Shown here piece by piece: positions 20,296-29,522 of a stretch of DNA of 64,000 nucleotides (positions are counted from its first letter, which is position 1; each line of letters starts with the position of its first letter). The position numbers were made by a program, and so were the translations under genes. The stretch covers positions 62,001 through 126,000 of the forward strand of contig NZ_JAJSAP010000006.1 in NCBI RefSeq assembly GCF_021729035.1. Reading direction: 5' to 3'. The notes under the pieces are model-generated. The model was not told where the DNA came from and searched no databases. It was given only the letters and a program-made list of their open reading frames with translations. The DNA is from Microbulbifer sediminum (GTDB taxonomy: Bacteria; Pseudomonadota; Gammaproteobacteria; Pseudomonadales; Cellvibrionaceae).

Positions 20296-20936
20296 CGGGT
20301 ACTTCCAACCGCTGGTCTCCGGGCTGGTGGTGCGCCGCCCTGGCGCTGCGCCTGGCCGGCGCGATACCGGAGCGCATCAGCGTTCGCCACCAGCCGTCGG
20401 GCAGGCCCTTGCAGGGGCTGGTAATTGGTGGCGGTGATGATATCAGTCCGGAGCACTACCACGGCGACCTGCGGGAAAAGGTGAAGTCAGACCCAGAACG
20501 TGACCTGCTTGAAATTCATTGGATCAAATATGCGCTCCGGCACGACCTTCCGCTGCTCGGCATCTGCCGGGGAGCCCAGCTGATCAACGTGGTGCTGGGT
20601 GGCGACCTGCACCTGGATATCCGGCCGTTGCGCCGCAAGACGTACAACCGCCCCGGGCTGCTCCCAACAAAGCAGGTTTTCCTGGCGGAAGGTTCCAGTA
20701 TCTCGAGTCTGACCCGCCGCCAGCGATTGCGGGTCAACAGCCTGCATCACCAGGCGATCAACCGCCTTGGCCGGGGCCTGCGCATCGTTGGCCAGGATCT
20801 CGACCGTTTTACCCAGGCGGTGGAAAGTGAATCAGGCCAGCCCGTCCTGGGGGTGCAATGGCACCCGGAATACCTGTTTTACCTGCCGTCACAGTTCGCG
20901 CTGTTTCGCTGGTTGCGGAGGCGCAGCGGGGGATGA
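20268..20936 (+). CDS. Class I glutamine amidotransferase / gamma-glutamyl hydrolase-like (peptidase C26 type)
   Basis: This 222-residue protein has a complete Cys-His-Glu triad: nucleophile in LLGICRGAQLINVVLGG (about residue 103) and GVQWHPEY near residue 200. A glycine-rich oxyanion segment GLVIGGGDDISPEHY precedes it, as in PuuD-like gamma-glutamyl hydrolases. The ATG at 20268 lies within the end of the amidoligase gene, and its own stop overlaps the next ATG (ATGA at 20933-20936). Known amidoligase_2 neighbourhoods pair a ligase with such a GATase. It may hydrolyse a gamma-glutamyl-type bond or supply ammonia (inference). Confidence 0.82.
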   Translation: MAERPRIGVTGTSNRWSPGWWCAALALRLAGAIPERISVRHQPSGRPLQGLVIGGGDDISPEHYHGDLREKVKSDPERDLLEIHWIKYALRHDLPLLGICRGAQLINVVLGGDLHLDIRPLRRKTYNRPGLLPTKQVFLAEGSSISSLTRRQRLRVNSLHHQAINRLGRGLRIVGQDLDRFTQAVESESGQPVLGVQWHPEYLFYLPSQFALFRWLRRRSGG

Positions 20937-21361
20937 TCGAGTACCTGATTCTTTTCTTTTCCGCTCTCCTGGCGGCTACCATCCTGCCGTTTTACTCCGA
21001 GGTGATACTGTTTGCCTTGCTCCGCGATGGCGGTGACCCGGCGCTGCTGGTGGCTGTGGCTACGCTGGGTAACACGCTCGGCGCGGTAGTGAACTGGGTC
21101 CTGGGTCGTTACCTGTTGCATTTCCAGGATCGTCGCTGGTTTTATTTTTCGCGTAAGCAGATTGCGCGTGCCCAGGACTGGTTCCAGCGTTATGGCTTCT
21201 GGACCTTGCTGCTGGCATGGATGCCGGTGGGGGGTGATGCGCTGACGCTGATTGCCGGCATCATGCGAGTGCGACTATGGCTGTTTGTGGTGTTGGTGGG
21301 GATCGGCAAGGGACTGCGTTATATCTCGGTTGTCTACCTGCAACAGTGGTCAGCTATTTGA
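20933..21361 (+). CDS. YqaA-type SNARE-associated (DedA-like) membrane protein
   Basis: The 142-residue integral membrane protein has about four hydrophobic segments and DedA/YqaA hallmarks: ATILPFYSEVILFALL near the start, GNTLGAVVNWVLGRY, and the FWTLLLAWMPVGGDALTLIAG block. YqaA/DedA proteins are implicated in lipid carrier recycling and membrane energetics. Its start overlaps the GATase stop, so it is the third gene of the amidoligase unit. That suggests the amide product may be envelope-linked (inference). Confidence 0.83.
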   Translation: MIEYLILFFSALLAATILPFYSEVILFALLRDGGDPALLVAVATLGNTLGAVVNWVLGRYLLHFQDRRWFYFSRKQIARAQDWFQRYGFWTLLLAWMPVGGDALTLIAGIMRVRLWLFVVLVGIGKGLRYISVVYLQQWSAI

Positions 21362-21612
21362 ACCCTCGCGCCCGCAATACCGCCGGGACCGCCGGGGTGC
21401 CCGCGAGCTGGTATCACCCACCGATCCTTGCCACGCCCTTGTCGCCGCGCTGCTTTTCCCGCCGCGATTAAGGCAGTGCTCTCCCGGCGCTAGCGTAATA
21501 GCGGAACCTCCACTAGGCTGCGAATACAAGCGTTATTCCCTCAGTGCAGCTGAAACGGGGGCTGGGAGATCCGACCTGCCGGATCAAATGGGAGATTCCT
21601 GGGTCAGTTCCG

Positions 21613-24600
21613 ATGGCGGCGACTGAAGAAAAGAAAAAAACCGGAGGAAGCCAGGGGCGTAAGCCGAGAAAGATGTGGCTGTTGCTGCTGGCTGCCGGGG
21701 TACTGGCGGTGATATTTCTTTTTCACCGCTACCAGGTGCGCCAGGAGTCTTTTCTCAATACTTATTATTTTCACACTCTTCAGAGAACCGTCAAGGAATT
21801 CAATAACAAGCTTAACCAGCTTGTACTCCTGCATACAAGCCAGGAAAATCTTGCCACTATCCGGTCGATATTCCCAAGCTATGCCTCCAAGGCCAATAGC
21901 GATAAACATGTGGCGCCAGATGATTCTGGGGCTGAGGAGCAGCGTGGCACGGCCGATAAGGTTCGGGAACCCCAGGCTGGCTTTGTCATCAGCCACTTTG
22001 TCCTTGCGGGTGACCAGGTGGATATATACCGGGGCGACGACACCACTTATCGGGTGGATATGGACGAGGTGCTTAGTGCGCCGGGGCGCGATTTTGTACT
22101 GTACCTGGTGGTCGACGGGCAGAATCGCGTTCTGGGAAGTGTAGGCGGGGCTGCGGGGCTGTCTCTGGTCGATACGCGGGCAATCAGTCGCAAGGTGCGC
22201 GAAATCGAAAGCCGCAGCTTGCTGAAACTGGTGTCGGAGAAGGGGGGAGGCGCAGAGAATAATGCCAGCACGCCACTACCCGGACACAGCCACTACCTGG
22301 ACATCGAGCTCAGTGCCGGTCCTGCCCGACTATACATACAGCCATTTCTGCTACACAGCGATGTGGTTGTCAGGATAAGGATGCCAGCGGAAGGGAATGG
22401 CGAAACGCTACAGTCTGTTGGCATTCCGGGCGAGCCGCTCTACCTGATCGGTGTCCTTCCGGATAAGTTGCTGGATATCAAGGAAGACCGGCGTTGGAAT
22501 CTCAGTCTGCTGATTCTCTCCCTGATGCTGTTGATGGCATTCTGGGTTGTTGCACGACTACTCCTGATCTCCCCCAATGAACCTCTGGGAAGGGCCTTCT
22601 ACGGTGGGACACTGGCCTGTACTTTTGCTGCTTTTGTCATGCTGGTGGCCCTTTGGCTAGCCTATGGTGAGCGGGAAATTGCGACTGAGCAGAAACAGGC
22701 CAATGCGCGCACTCTGCTGGGTTCAATAAGTGCCAACCTGGAAACGGAACTCTTCTGGCTGTTCAGGGAGCTTGAGACCTTTCATGCTTATTATGCACGC
22801 TTGCTCGACTTGACTGCACAACTCGGGGAGGACCGTTCACAGGGCAATGGCGGGCTCGCCAGTGGCCAGCAGGAAGATTCAGCGCTCCTGACACTTCCCG
22901 ATGGATGCCAGAATTTCGCCGGTGGGAGATGGCGGCGGGTCACTGCCATGGTAAGTCGGGATGGGAGTGGCAAGGAAAGGCCGGAGGACATTGAGTCCGG
23001 AGAAACCGGCAGCGCGCCTGGCTGGAAAACCTTCAGCGGTCCCGTGCACTGCCGCGGGTGTTCTGAGCCGGAAGCGGAATTGCCGCCCCTGTCACTGACC
23101 AATCTTTACGGGAATGGTGCCAGGCTGTTGAGGGAAAGGCCCGGAGAGCGCGCGGAACGATATTTGCCGGGAGAAATATGGCAGCGTGACGGCGGAGCCA
23201 AGCTGCTGACAGTCTTCCTCATGGATCATCGCGCCTGGCAGGTCTTGCCCACCTTTTACCTTATTGAAAGTAACAACTACCCGCGCAGCTTCAATCTCTC
23301 TCACCGGGAATACTTTCGCCGGGTTCGTGCACGGCAGGGCTGGTCCGAAAAGTTTCGGAATCGGGGTGTCGCTGCTCGCCCGGAAGAAAACGGACGGCAC
23401 TGCATGCCGGCTCCCGTAACGGAAGCCGATGACAATGCAATTAGCGAGAAAAATTTCTATTTGCAGAGATTGCTGAATATCAATACCGGCACTCGTGGAA
23501 CCACGCTGGGCGTACCCCTTAAGAAGAAAGCGGGTAACGGTAACGAGCCGGGGCCATCGACAGGAGATTATATCCTCGGTGCAGATGTCCTGCTGCCATC
23601 GCTCAGTCTGACCGAGTGGGCTGACCCACGGCTGATCCAGGACATGGTGTTCATGGTCGTGGACCGGGAAACCGGCGATGTACTGTTCCATATGGATCAC
23701 CGGAGGTCCATGGTCGAAAACCTGTTCCTTTCGGGGCAGGGCACTGCGGCAGTGAGCCACCGGATTCGGGCGGGATTGTTTCGCTCTGCCAGTGCCGGCT
23801 ACTACCGTGGCAGCTCTGGTGACTTTGTGCTGCAGAAGCTGCCGATCAGCCAATGGGTAGGAGTGGTCTTTATTCCAGATGACAGCACCGACAGCCTGAT
23901 GACCAATTTCTTCCTGTCGATTACTGTAGGCATCGGATCTGTCCTCGTGCTGGCTGCCTTCCTGCTTTACCTGATTCCCATTTTTATGCCCAGTCACCGG
24001 ATAAAGCAGTTGCTGGGAGTTCCTGCCTCACTAAACCGCCACAATGCGATGCTGTACACATCGATTTTGACTGCAGCCTTGTTTGTGGGTTTCAGGATCG
24101 GCTCCGTGGCCCAGCACGAATACGGAAATTCCCTGCTCTGGGGCCGGGCGGCAGAAGCTGGTGCAGCGCTGGCGCTGGTGGCTTGCCTGTTCTGGGGTTA
24201 CCGGTGTTTCCTGCGCCTGGCGCGCATGCGGGATTCCGCTGTGCCCGGCAACCGGTTGTATGGTTGTGGCGCGGCGAACCTGCTGATTATCTACCTTTGT
24301 GGCGCCGTACTGGTGATTATTCAGCTGCAGCGGGTGGCAGATCTTCCCTTGCGAGGGATCTCGGGATGGTACTACGAACGCAACCTCTATCCGGCTCGCC
24401 TGAACCAGGAGCTGCGGGAATTACAGGAAATTGCGGTAACACGCTACCCCAATTCGATTGAGCGCTTTGGTGCCGATCCACTGGAATTGATGCCGCTGTC
24501 GGCGGAGTGGCGAGACTCACTGGCCTGCGCAAGGGAGGAACTGCGCGCTAACAAGAAAGGGGTCATGCCCGAGCATATCGGCACTTTCAGCCAGCTGACA

Positions 24601-26037
24601 TTTACTACCGGTGTGGCTTCGTGGATTGAGCGCTACCTTCTGGGGACGGCGAGTGGTGGCAAGAAAAAAGGAGCCGGAAGCCAGGCTGGTGAGGAGAAGC
24701 AATCGGACGATTGCCGGTATCACGAGGCCGGGCTTCCTGGTGACAGTGAAAATTCCGGGGGGAAGAGCTGGTTGCAGCTTCTTGTCGACATAGTCGTGCT
24801 GACAGGTGTCTTCGTACTGATCTGTTGGCTGTGGCTGTTGTTTTACCGGCGGGTGATTACGCCGCGAATGGTGGGGACCGGGGCCATGCTGGCGCATCTG
24901 GAGCATCTTTCCCAACATGAACGAGGCGCTCCGGATATATGCCCCGATGAACGACTGGTGCTGGACTTACGCGGAAACCCGCCCCCGGCGAATGACCTGG
25001 ATACCCTGCTGCAGCGGCTGCAACGGGATCCTGCCGGTTCCCTGCCGGCACTTGAGCGCCTGGTTTCCCTATGCCCGATATTGTCTCAAGAGCACTCCTC
25101 ACCGGGGCGATTCCCGGGGGTCAGGATTGCGCTCCAGGAGGGTGCCGAGGGTATTTCAGTAGCGCTCTCGCAGCTGGACCCCTGCTTGCTGCGCGCGGGT
25201 GACCGGGCGCAGTTGCTGCAACTGATCCGCCAGTTGCGGGCTGTGCGAGGCGCTGGAGAACTTGCCGGGTTGCGACTGTATATGGAGTGCCACAGCTACG
25301 AGACCCTGTTGCTGAACAAGCGCAACCTGGCGTCCGGTCGTGAGCCGTTGGCAGCAATGGAGATGTCCCAGTGGTCTGAGGAGTTGATGGACTTCCGTGT
25401 CGTCCTGCCGGCCCGGCTCACTTCCAACCTGGATTTGCCATTCCTCAGGTATGAATGTTCGGCCACTCGACTGCTGTCCCCGCTGCTTGCAGACCTGTCA
25501 CCATCCGGGCCGGCAGGGGGCGATGAACACTGTGATGAGTGGCGATGGCGAAAACTTTATGATCGGGATAAATCGGGGCAGGAATGGGCGACCATTCATT
25601 GTGTGTTGATCAAGGCTGGCGCTCTCTTCAGGTATCACTGGGAGGCCTGTTCGAAGGCGGAGAGACTGGCACTCTATTTTTTGGCGCGGGGGCGCCGGGT
25701 CAATCCCGCCAATACACAGGTCCTGGAGCAGCTGGCGGTGCAGGGTCTGATCCGGGTTGAACACGGTAAAGTCCACATCATTAATAACAGTTTTGCTTAT
25801 TTTGTCCGCCACGCAGAAAGCCCGGAGGGGTTACAGCAATTGCTGGCGAGCGGTCGTGAAAGTGCCTGGATGATATATCGCCTGCCGGTGACGCTGCTCA
25901 TACTTCTGCTGGTGGGAGTTATTGCGGTGACCTCGGGCAATTCACTCTATTTGATCGCCGCCTCCCTGTTGGGCCTGCTCGGTACCATTGGCAGTCTTGT
26001 CAGTAGCGCGCGGATGATCCACGAAAACCTCAAATAG
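21613..26037 (+). CDS. Very large multi-pass membrane protein, Cache-like sensor and degenerate NTPase/winged-helix-like C-terminus; function unknown
   Basis: The product is about 1,474 residues with roughly ten membrane helices: ~21-37, 295-317, 326-351, 765-790, 810-830, 846-870, 883-907, 1055-1080, and two at 1421-1466. A first periplasmic region spans ~38-294. The second (~352-760) ends in what looks like a dCache-type sensor: SHREYFRRVR, NFYLQRLLNINTGTRGTT, FMVVDRETGDVLFHMDHRRS. The cytoplasmic part (~1081-1420) recalls STAND-type NTPases followed by a winged helix (AERLALYFLARGRRVNP...LAVQGLIRVEHGKVHIINNSF), but no Walker A motif is visible. The frame opens at a GTG at 21544; I prefer the ATG at 21613 (MAATEEKKKTGG) because TM1 follows directly. 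Neither start has a strong RBS. Codon use is more AT-tolerant than the neighbours. No function assigned. Confidence 0.85.
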   Translation: MAATEEKKKTGGSQGRKPRKMWLLLLAAGVLAVIFLFHRYQVRQESFLNTYYFHTLQRTVKEFNNKLNQLVLLHTSQENLATIRSIFPSYASKANSDKHVAPDDSGAEEQRGTADKVREPQAGFVISHFVLAGDQVDIYRGDDTTYRVDMDEVLSAPGRDFVLYLVVDGQNRVLGSVGGAAGLSLVDTRAISRKVREIESRSLLKLVSEKGGGAENNASTPLPGHSHYLDIELSAGPARLYIQPFLLHSDVVVRIRMPAEGNGETLQSVGIPGEPLYLIGVLPDKLLDIKEDRRWNLSLLILSLMLLMAFWVVARLLLISPNEPLGRAFYGGTLACTFAAFVMLVALWLAYGEREIATEQKQANARTLLGSISANLETELFWLFRELETFHAYYARLLDLTAQLGEDRSQGNGGLASGQQEDSALLTLPDGCQNFAGGRWRRVTAMVSRDGSGKERPEDIESGETGSAPGWKTFSGPVHCRGCSEPEAELPPLSLTNLYGNGARLLRERPGERAERYLPGEIWQRDGGAKLLTVFLMDHRAWQVLPTFYLIESNNYPRSFNLSHREYFRRVRARQGWSEKFRNRGVAARPEENGRHCMPAPVTEADDNAISEKNFYLQRLLNINTGTRGTTLGVPLKKKAGNGNEPGPSTGDYILGADVLLPSLSLTEWADPRLIQDMVFMVVDRETGDVLFHMDHRRSMVENLFLSGQGTAAVSHRIRAGLFRSASAGYYRGSSGDFVLQKLPISQWVGVVFIPDDSTDSLMTNFFLSITVGIGSVLVLAAFLLYLIPIFMPSHRIKQLLGVPASLNRHNAMLYTSILTAALFVGFRIGSVAQHEYGNSLLWGRAAEAGAALALVACLFWGYRCFLRLARMRDSAVPGNRLYGCGAANLLIIYLCGAVLVIIQLQRVADLPLRGISGWYYERNLYPARLNQELRELQEIAVTRYPNSIERFGADPLELMPLSAEWRDSLACAREELRANKKGVMPEHIGTFSQLTFTTGVASWIERYLLGTASGGKKKGAGSQAGEEKQSDDCRYHEAGLPGDSENSGGKSWLQLLVDIVVLTGVFVLICWLWLLFYRRVITPRMVGTGAMLAHLEHLSQHERGAPDICPDERLVLDLRGNPPPANDLDTLLQRLQRDPAGSLPALERLVSLCPILSQEHSSPGRFPGVRIALQEGAEGISVALSQLDPCLLRAGDRAQLLQLIRQLRAVRGAGELAGLRLYMECHSYETLLLNKRNLASGREPLAAMEMSQWSEELMDFRVVLPARLTSNLDLPFLRYECSATRLLSPLLADLSPSGPAGGDEHCDEWRWRKLYDRDKSGQEWATIHCVLIKAGALFRYHWEACSKAERLALYFLARGRRVNPANTQVLEQLAVQGLIRVEHGKVHIINNSFAYFVRHAESPEGLQQLLASGRESAWMIYRLPVTLLILLLVGVIAVTSGNSLYLIAASLLGLLGTIGSLVSSARMIHENLK

Positions 26038-26197
26038 CAACAATCCTGTTTCCCCAATTCCCGTAAGTGCCTCTCCGCCATCCTTTCGGTGCGTGTTTTG
26101 CGGTATGTGCGTCATAGCGGCCTCCATGTCCTTTTTGCTGAAATATGCGAACATGTTTATTCAATATCCCGTCAGCAACCAAGGAGTGACAGAAAAG

Positions 26198-28867
26198 GTG
26201 TCCGAGAATCCAGACCAGAATGCCCCCCTCAGGGAAGACGTCCGCCTGCTCGGTGAGGAACTCGGTGTAGTGCTGCGGGAGCAGGCCGGCGAGCCGTTAT
26301 TCGATACGGTTGAAACCATCCGCCAGGCGGCGGTTGAAAGCCGCGGACAAGGGGAGATGCAGGCGGGGCGCCTGCGTGAATTGCTGGACCCCCTTGATGA
26401 CGATACCTTGCTGGAGGTGGCGCGGGCATTTAGCCAGTTCCTCAACCTCGCCAATATTGCCGAACAGCGCCATCGCGAACGCCTGCACCGGCATCACCAG
26501 CGTTTTCCCGGCGACCCGGATACCGACCAGGGCCTGCGGCAGGTACTCGCGGAACTGAAAAAAGCCGATGTCGACCGGAATAAGGTGCGCTCGACACTGG
26601 AGCAGCTGTCTGTGGAGCTGGTGCTCACTGCGCACCCGACAGAAGTTACCCGTCGTACCCTGATTCGCAAGTACGACCGGATCGCCGACCTGCTCACCGA
26701 CCAGGACCGGCCCGACCTCACCGAAGAGGAGGCGGAGAACCTGCGCCGCCACTTGCGCGAGCAGATCCTGTCCGCGTGGAGCACCGACGAGATCCGCCGC
26801 GAACGCCCTACGCCGGTGGATGAGGCCAAGTGGGGCTTCGCCACCATCGAGCAGTCCCTGTGGCGCGCGGTGCCGGGAGTCATGCGAGAGATTGAGGCGG
26901 AGCTGGAGCTGGCGGGCCTGGACCCGCTACCGGCGGACTGGGTACCGATCCGCTTTGCCTCCTGGATGGGCGGTGATCGCGACGGTAACCCCAATGTCAC
27001 TGCCGGCGTCACCCGCCGGGTGCTGCAGCTGGCCCGCTGGATGGCCGCGGACCTTTACCTGCGCGACGTGGAAAACCTGCTGGCAGACCTGTCCATGCAT
27101 CGCGCCAGTGATGAGTTGCTCGCGCGTACCGGGCCAAGCCATGAACCCTACCGATTGCTATTGCGACAGGTGCGCGACCGACTGCAGGTCACCCGGGCGC
27201 AAATGGAGTCCCGCGTCAACGGCAACCCGGAGCCGGCGGGGGAGGGCTATACCAACGGTGCACAGCTGGCTGGAGAGCTGCGCCTGATCGATCGCTCATT
27301 GCGCGAAGTAGGGCTGTCGGCCATCGCTGACGGCCAGCTGAAAGATACCCTGCGACGGCTCAACTGTTTCGGCATTACCTTGTTGCGCCTGGATATCCGC
27401 CAGGAATCCACCCGCCACAGTGATGCACTCGATGCAATAACCCGTTACCTCGGGCTCGGCAGTTACGCAGACTGGGACGAGCCGACCAGGCAGCGCTTCC
27501 TGCTGGCAGAGCTGGAGAATCGCCGGCCGCTGGTGGACAGTGCTTTCTACCAAAGTGAATTCTGTGATGATGAGGTTCGCCAGGTGCTGGAAACCTGCGG
27601 TGTGATTGCCGAGCAGGGGCCGGAAGGGCTGGGGGCCTATGTGATTTCCATGGCGCGGGCCTCGTCCGATGTGCTGGCGGTCATGCTGTTGCAGAAGATC
27701 GCCGGGGTGCAGGAGCCCATGCGTGTGGTGCCGCTGTTCGAGACCCTCGACGACCTCAATAACGCCGGGGATATCATGAGTGCCCTGCTGGAGATTCCGT
27801 CTTATCGCCAGCGTGTTGCCAGGGGGCAGGAAGTGATGATCGGCTACTCCGATTCCGCCAAGGACGCCGGTTTCCTGGGTGCTGCCTGGGCCCAGTTCCG
27901 GGCGCAGGAAGGGCTCACGGCGATTTTCCGCGAACACGGTATCCCGCTGACCCTGTTCCACGGCCGTGGCGGTTCGATTTCCCGTGGTGGCTCGCCTACC
28001 CGCATGGCGCTGCTGTCGCAGCCGCCGGGGTCTGTTGCCGGTCGTATCCGTGTCACCGAGCAAGGCGAGATGATTCGCTTCAAATATGGGCGGCCTTCCG
28101 TTGCAGCCTATAACCTGGAGCAGTATGTTGCCGCCACCCTGGAGGCAACCCTGCTGCCGCCGGCAGAGCCGCGCCCCGAGTGGCGGGAAGCCATGGACCG
28201 GCTTACCGAGGTGTCGGTCAACAGTTACCGGGAAGTGGTGCGTGACGACCCGGCGCTGGTGGGCTACCTGCGCACTGTCACACCGGAGACCGAGCTCAGT
28301 CGGCTGGCCCTGGGCAGCCGCCCGGCGCGACGCAAGCCCGGCGGCGGGGTCGAGACGCTGCGCGCGATTCCCTGGGTTTTCGCCTGGACGCAAATCCGGC
28401 TGATGCTGCCGGCCTGGCTGGGAACCGGCGCGGCGCTGGAGACTGCCCTGAAAAGTGACGAGGGTGCCGCTACGCTCCGAACCATGAGTGAGGCGTGGCC
28501 CTTTTTCCAGACAGCGGTGGATATGCTGGAGATGGTGCTGGCGAAATCCGATACCCGGGTGGCCTCCTGGTACGAGGAGCGACTCACCGACGACAGTGAG
28601 CTGGTGCGCCTCGGCGGCCTGCTGCGGGAGCGCCTGGCCCATACCGTAGCGGCATTGCACGAGCTGACCGGCCATGAAAGCCTGCTGGACAATAATCCGG
28701 TGATGCGCTGGTCGATCCGCGTACGCGATCCCTACACGGACCCGCTGCATCTGCTGCAGGCGGAGCTGATGGCGCGGTTGCGGGACCGAGACAGTGACCC
28801 GGTGCTGGAGAGCGCGTTAATGGTGACCATTGCCGGTATCGCCGCGGGAATGCGCAACACGGGTTGA
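26198..28867 (+). CDS. ppc: Phosphoenolpyruvate carboxylase
   Basis: Ppc carboxylates PEP to oxaloacetate, an anaplerotic reaction. Catalytic signatures are VELVLTAHPTEVTRRT, WMGGDRDGNPNVT, GYSDSAKDAGFL and FHGRGGSISRGGSPT; the C-terminus ends AAGMRNTG as in the family. The frame is open back to 26093, but the GTG at 26198 (MSENPDQNAPLREDVRLLGEELG) after AAGGAG at 26181-26186 gives 889 residues, the usual length. A GTG at 26186 is also possible. Confidence 0.95.
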   Translation: MSENPDQNAPLREDVRLLGEELGVVLREQAGEPLFDTVETIRQAAVESRGQGEMQAGRLRELLDPLDDDTLLEVARAFSQFLNLANIAEQRHRERLHRHHQRFPGDPDTDQGLRQVLAELKKADVDRNKVRSTLEQLSVELVLTAHPTEVTRRTLIRKYDRIADLLTDQDRPDLTEEEAENLRRHLREQILSAWSTDEIRRERPTPVDEAKWGFATIEQSLWRAVPGVMREIEAELELAGLDPLPADWVPIRFASWMGGDRDGNPNVTAGVTRRVLQLARWMAADLYLRDVENLLADLSMHRASDELLARTGPSHEPYRLLLRQVRDRLQVTRAQMESRVNGNPEPAGEGYTNGAQLAGELRLIDRSLREVGLSAIADGQLKDTLRRLNCFGITLLRLDIRQESTRHSDALDAITRYLGLGSYADWDEPTRQRFLLAELENRRPLVDSAFYQSEFCDDEVRQVLETCGVIAEQGPEGLGAYVISMARASSDVLAVMLLQKIAGVQEPMRVVPLFETLDDLNNAGDIMSALLEIPSYRQRVARGQEVMIGYSDSAKDAGFLGAAWAQFRAQEGLTAIFREHGIPLTLFHGRGGSISRGGSPTRMALLSQPPGSVAGRIRVTEQGEMIRFKYGRPSVAAYNLEQYVAATLEATLLPPAEPRPEWREAMDRLTEVSVNSYREVVRDDPALVGYLRTVTPETELSRLALGSRPARRKPGGGVETLRAIPWVFAWTQIRLMLPAWLGTGAALETALKSDEGAATLRTMSEAWPFFQTAVDMLEMVLAKSDTRVASWYEERLTDDSELVRLGGLLRERLAHTVAALHELTGHESLLDNNPVMRWSIRVRDPYTDPLHLLQAELMARLRDRDSDPVLESALMVTIAGIAAGMRNTG

Positions 28868-28940
28868 GGTTGTGGCAATAAACGCCCGGCTGCCGAGCGC
28901 GGCGCCGGGTCATCAATCCGGATGGGCAGGCAATAAAAAA

Positions 28941-28969
28941 AGGCCGACTCTTGCGAGTCGGCCTTTTTT
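28941..28969. terminator. Terminator after tRNA-Leu copy 1 (bidirectional)
   Basis: AGGCCGACTC (28941-28950) pairs with GAGTCGGCCT (28955-28964) around a TTGC loop, flanked by A-run and T-run. On the reverse strand it ends the tRNA transcript; on the forward strand it could end ppc readthrough. Confidence 0.88.
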
Positions 28970-28974
28970 GGAAT

Positions 28975-29061
28975 TGGTGCCCAGGAGAAGACTTGAACTT
29001 CCACGACCTTGCGGTCACTAGCACCTGAAGCTAGCGCGTCTACCAATTCCGCCACCTGGGC
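28975..29061 (-). tRNA. tRNA-Leu(CAG), copy 1
   Basis: Reading the reverse strand gives an 87-nt class II tRNA. The 5' acceptor GCCCAGG pairs with CCTGGGC before an encoded ACCA tail. The anticodon arm CTAGC-TTCAGGT-GCTAG presents anticodon CAG, and a long variable arm and a GTTCAAGTC T-loop follow. It is identical in sequence to copy 2. Confidence 0.95.
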
Positions 29062-29092
29062 AGGTCAACGGCGTGTGCCGTTGAGGGTGCGC

Positions 29093-29120
29093 AATATAAA
29101 GAATTTCCCGGGCGTGTCAA
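29093..29120 (-). promoter_or_regulatory. Sigma70 promoter of tRNA-Leu copy 1
   Basis: On the reverse strand TTGACA (29120-29115) is followed 16 bases later by TATATT (29098-29093), about 30 bases upstream of the tRNA 5' end. The -35 box is a perfect consensus. Confidence 0.8.
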
Positions 29121-29174
29121 TCAGGCTCTGTGACCGGGTGGGCTGCCCCCGGATGGGAGGGGAATCGAAATAAA

Positions 29175-29204
29175 AAAAGGCCGACTCTTGCGAGTCGGCC
29201 TTTT
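29175..29204. terminator. Terminator after tRNA-Leu copy 2
   Basis: AAAAGGCCGACTC (29175-29187) and GAGTCGGCCTTTT (29192-29204) form a 13-bp stem with a TTGC loop, the same element as at 28941-28969. Confidence 0.85.
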
Positions 29205-29210
29205 CGGAAT

Positions 29211-29297
29211 TGGTGCCCAGGAGAAGACTTGAACTTCCACGACCTTGCGGTCACTAGCACCTGAAGCTAGCGCGTCTACCAATTCCGCCACCTGGGC
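29211..29297 (-). tRNA. tRNA-Leu(CAG), copy 2
   Basis: An 87-nt reverse-strand tRNA, base for base the same as copy 1 across the mature region, with anticodon CAG and encoded CCA. It lies 236 bases from copy 1. Each copy has its own promoter and terminator, so they are two separate transcription units rather than one polycistronic precursor. Confidence 0.95.
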
Positions 29298-29328
29298 AAT
29301 TCAACGGCGTGTTGCGTTGAGGTCGCGA

Positions 29329-29357
29329 ACTATAGAGACTTGGCCGGGGGGTGTCAA
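29329..29357 (-). promoter_or_regulatory. Sigma70 promoter of tRNA-Leu copy 2
   Basis: On the reverse strand TTGACA (29357-29352), a 17-base spacer and TATAGT (29334-29329) precede the tRNA by about 31 bases. Confidence 0.8.
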
Positions 29358-29522
29358 CGGCCTTTTTGCGTTTAATTCAACTTTTTCTGGTATGGTCGGG
29401 TATAGCGGGGAAAATCGCTTATAATGCCAGCAACGAGCGGCAACACCGATCGGCCGGGTCCCGGCCACATTCACAACTCCCCGCCGCCTGCAGATCCAGC
29501 CGGATGACCCCGGCGACCGCGG

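Noticed and set aside
21503-21535. GGAACC box upstream of the giant membrane protein, as a possible ECF promoter
   Set aside because: No CGT-type -10 at 15-17 bases; the 16-base spaced position reads TACAAGC.
27296-28750. Reverse-strand frame (484 codons) over ppc
   Set aside because: Antisense to the catalytic part of PEP carboxylase, without domain or RBS support.
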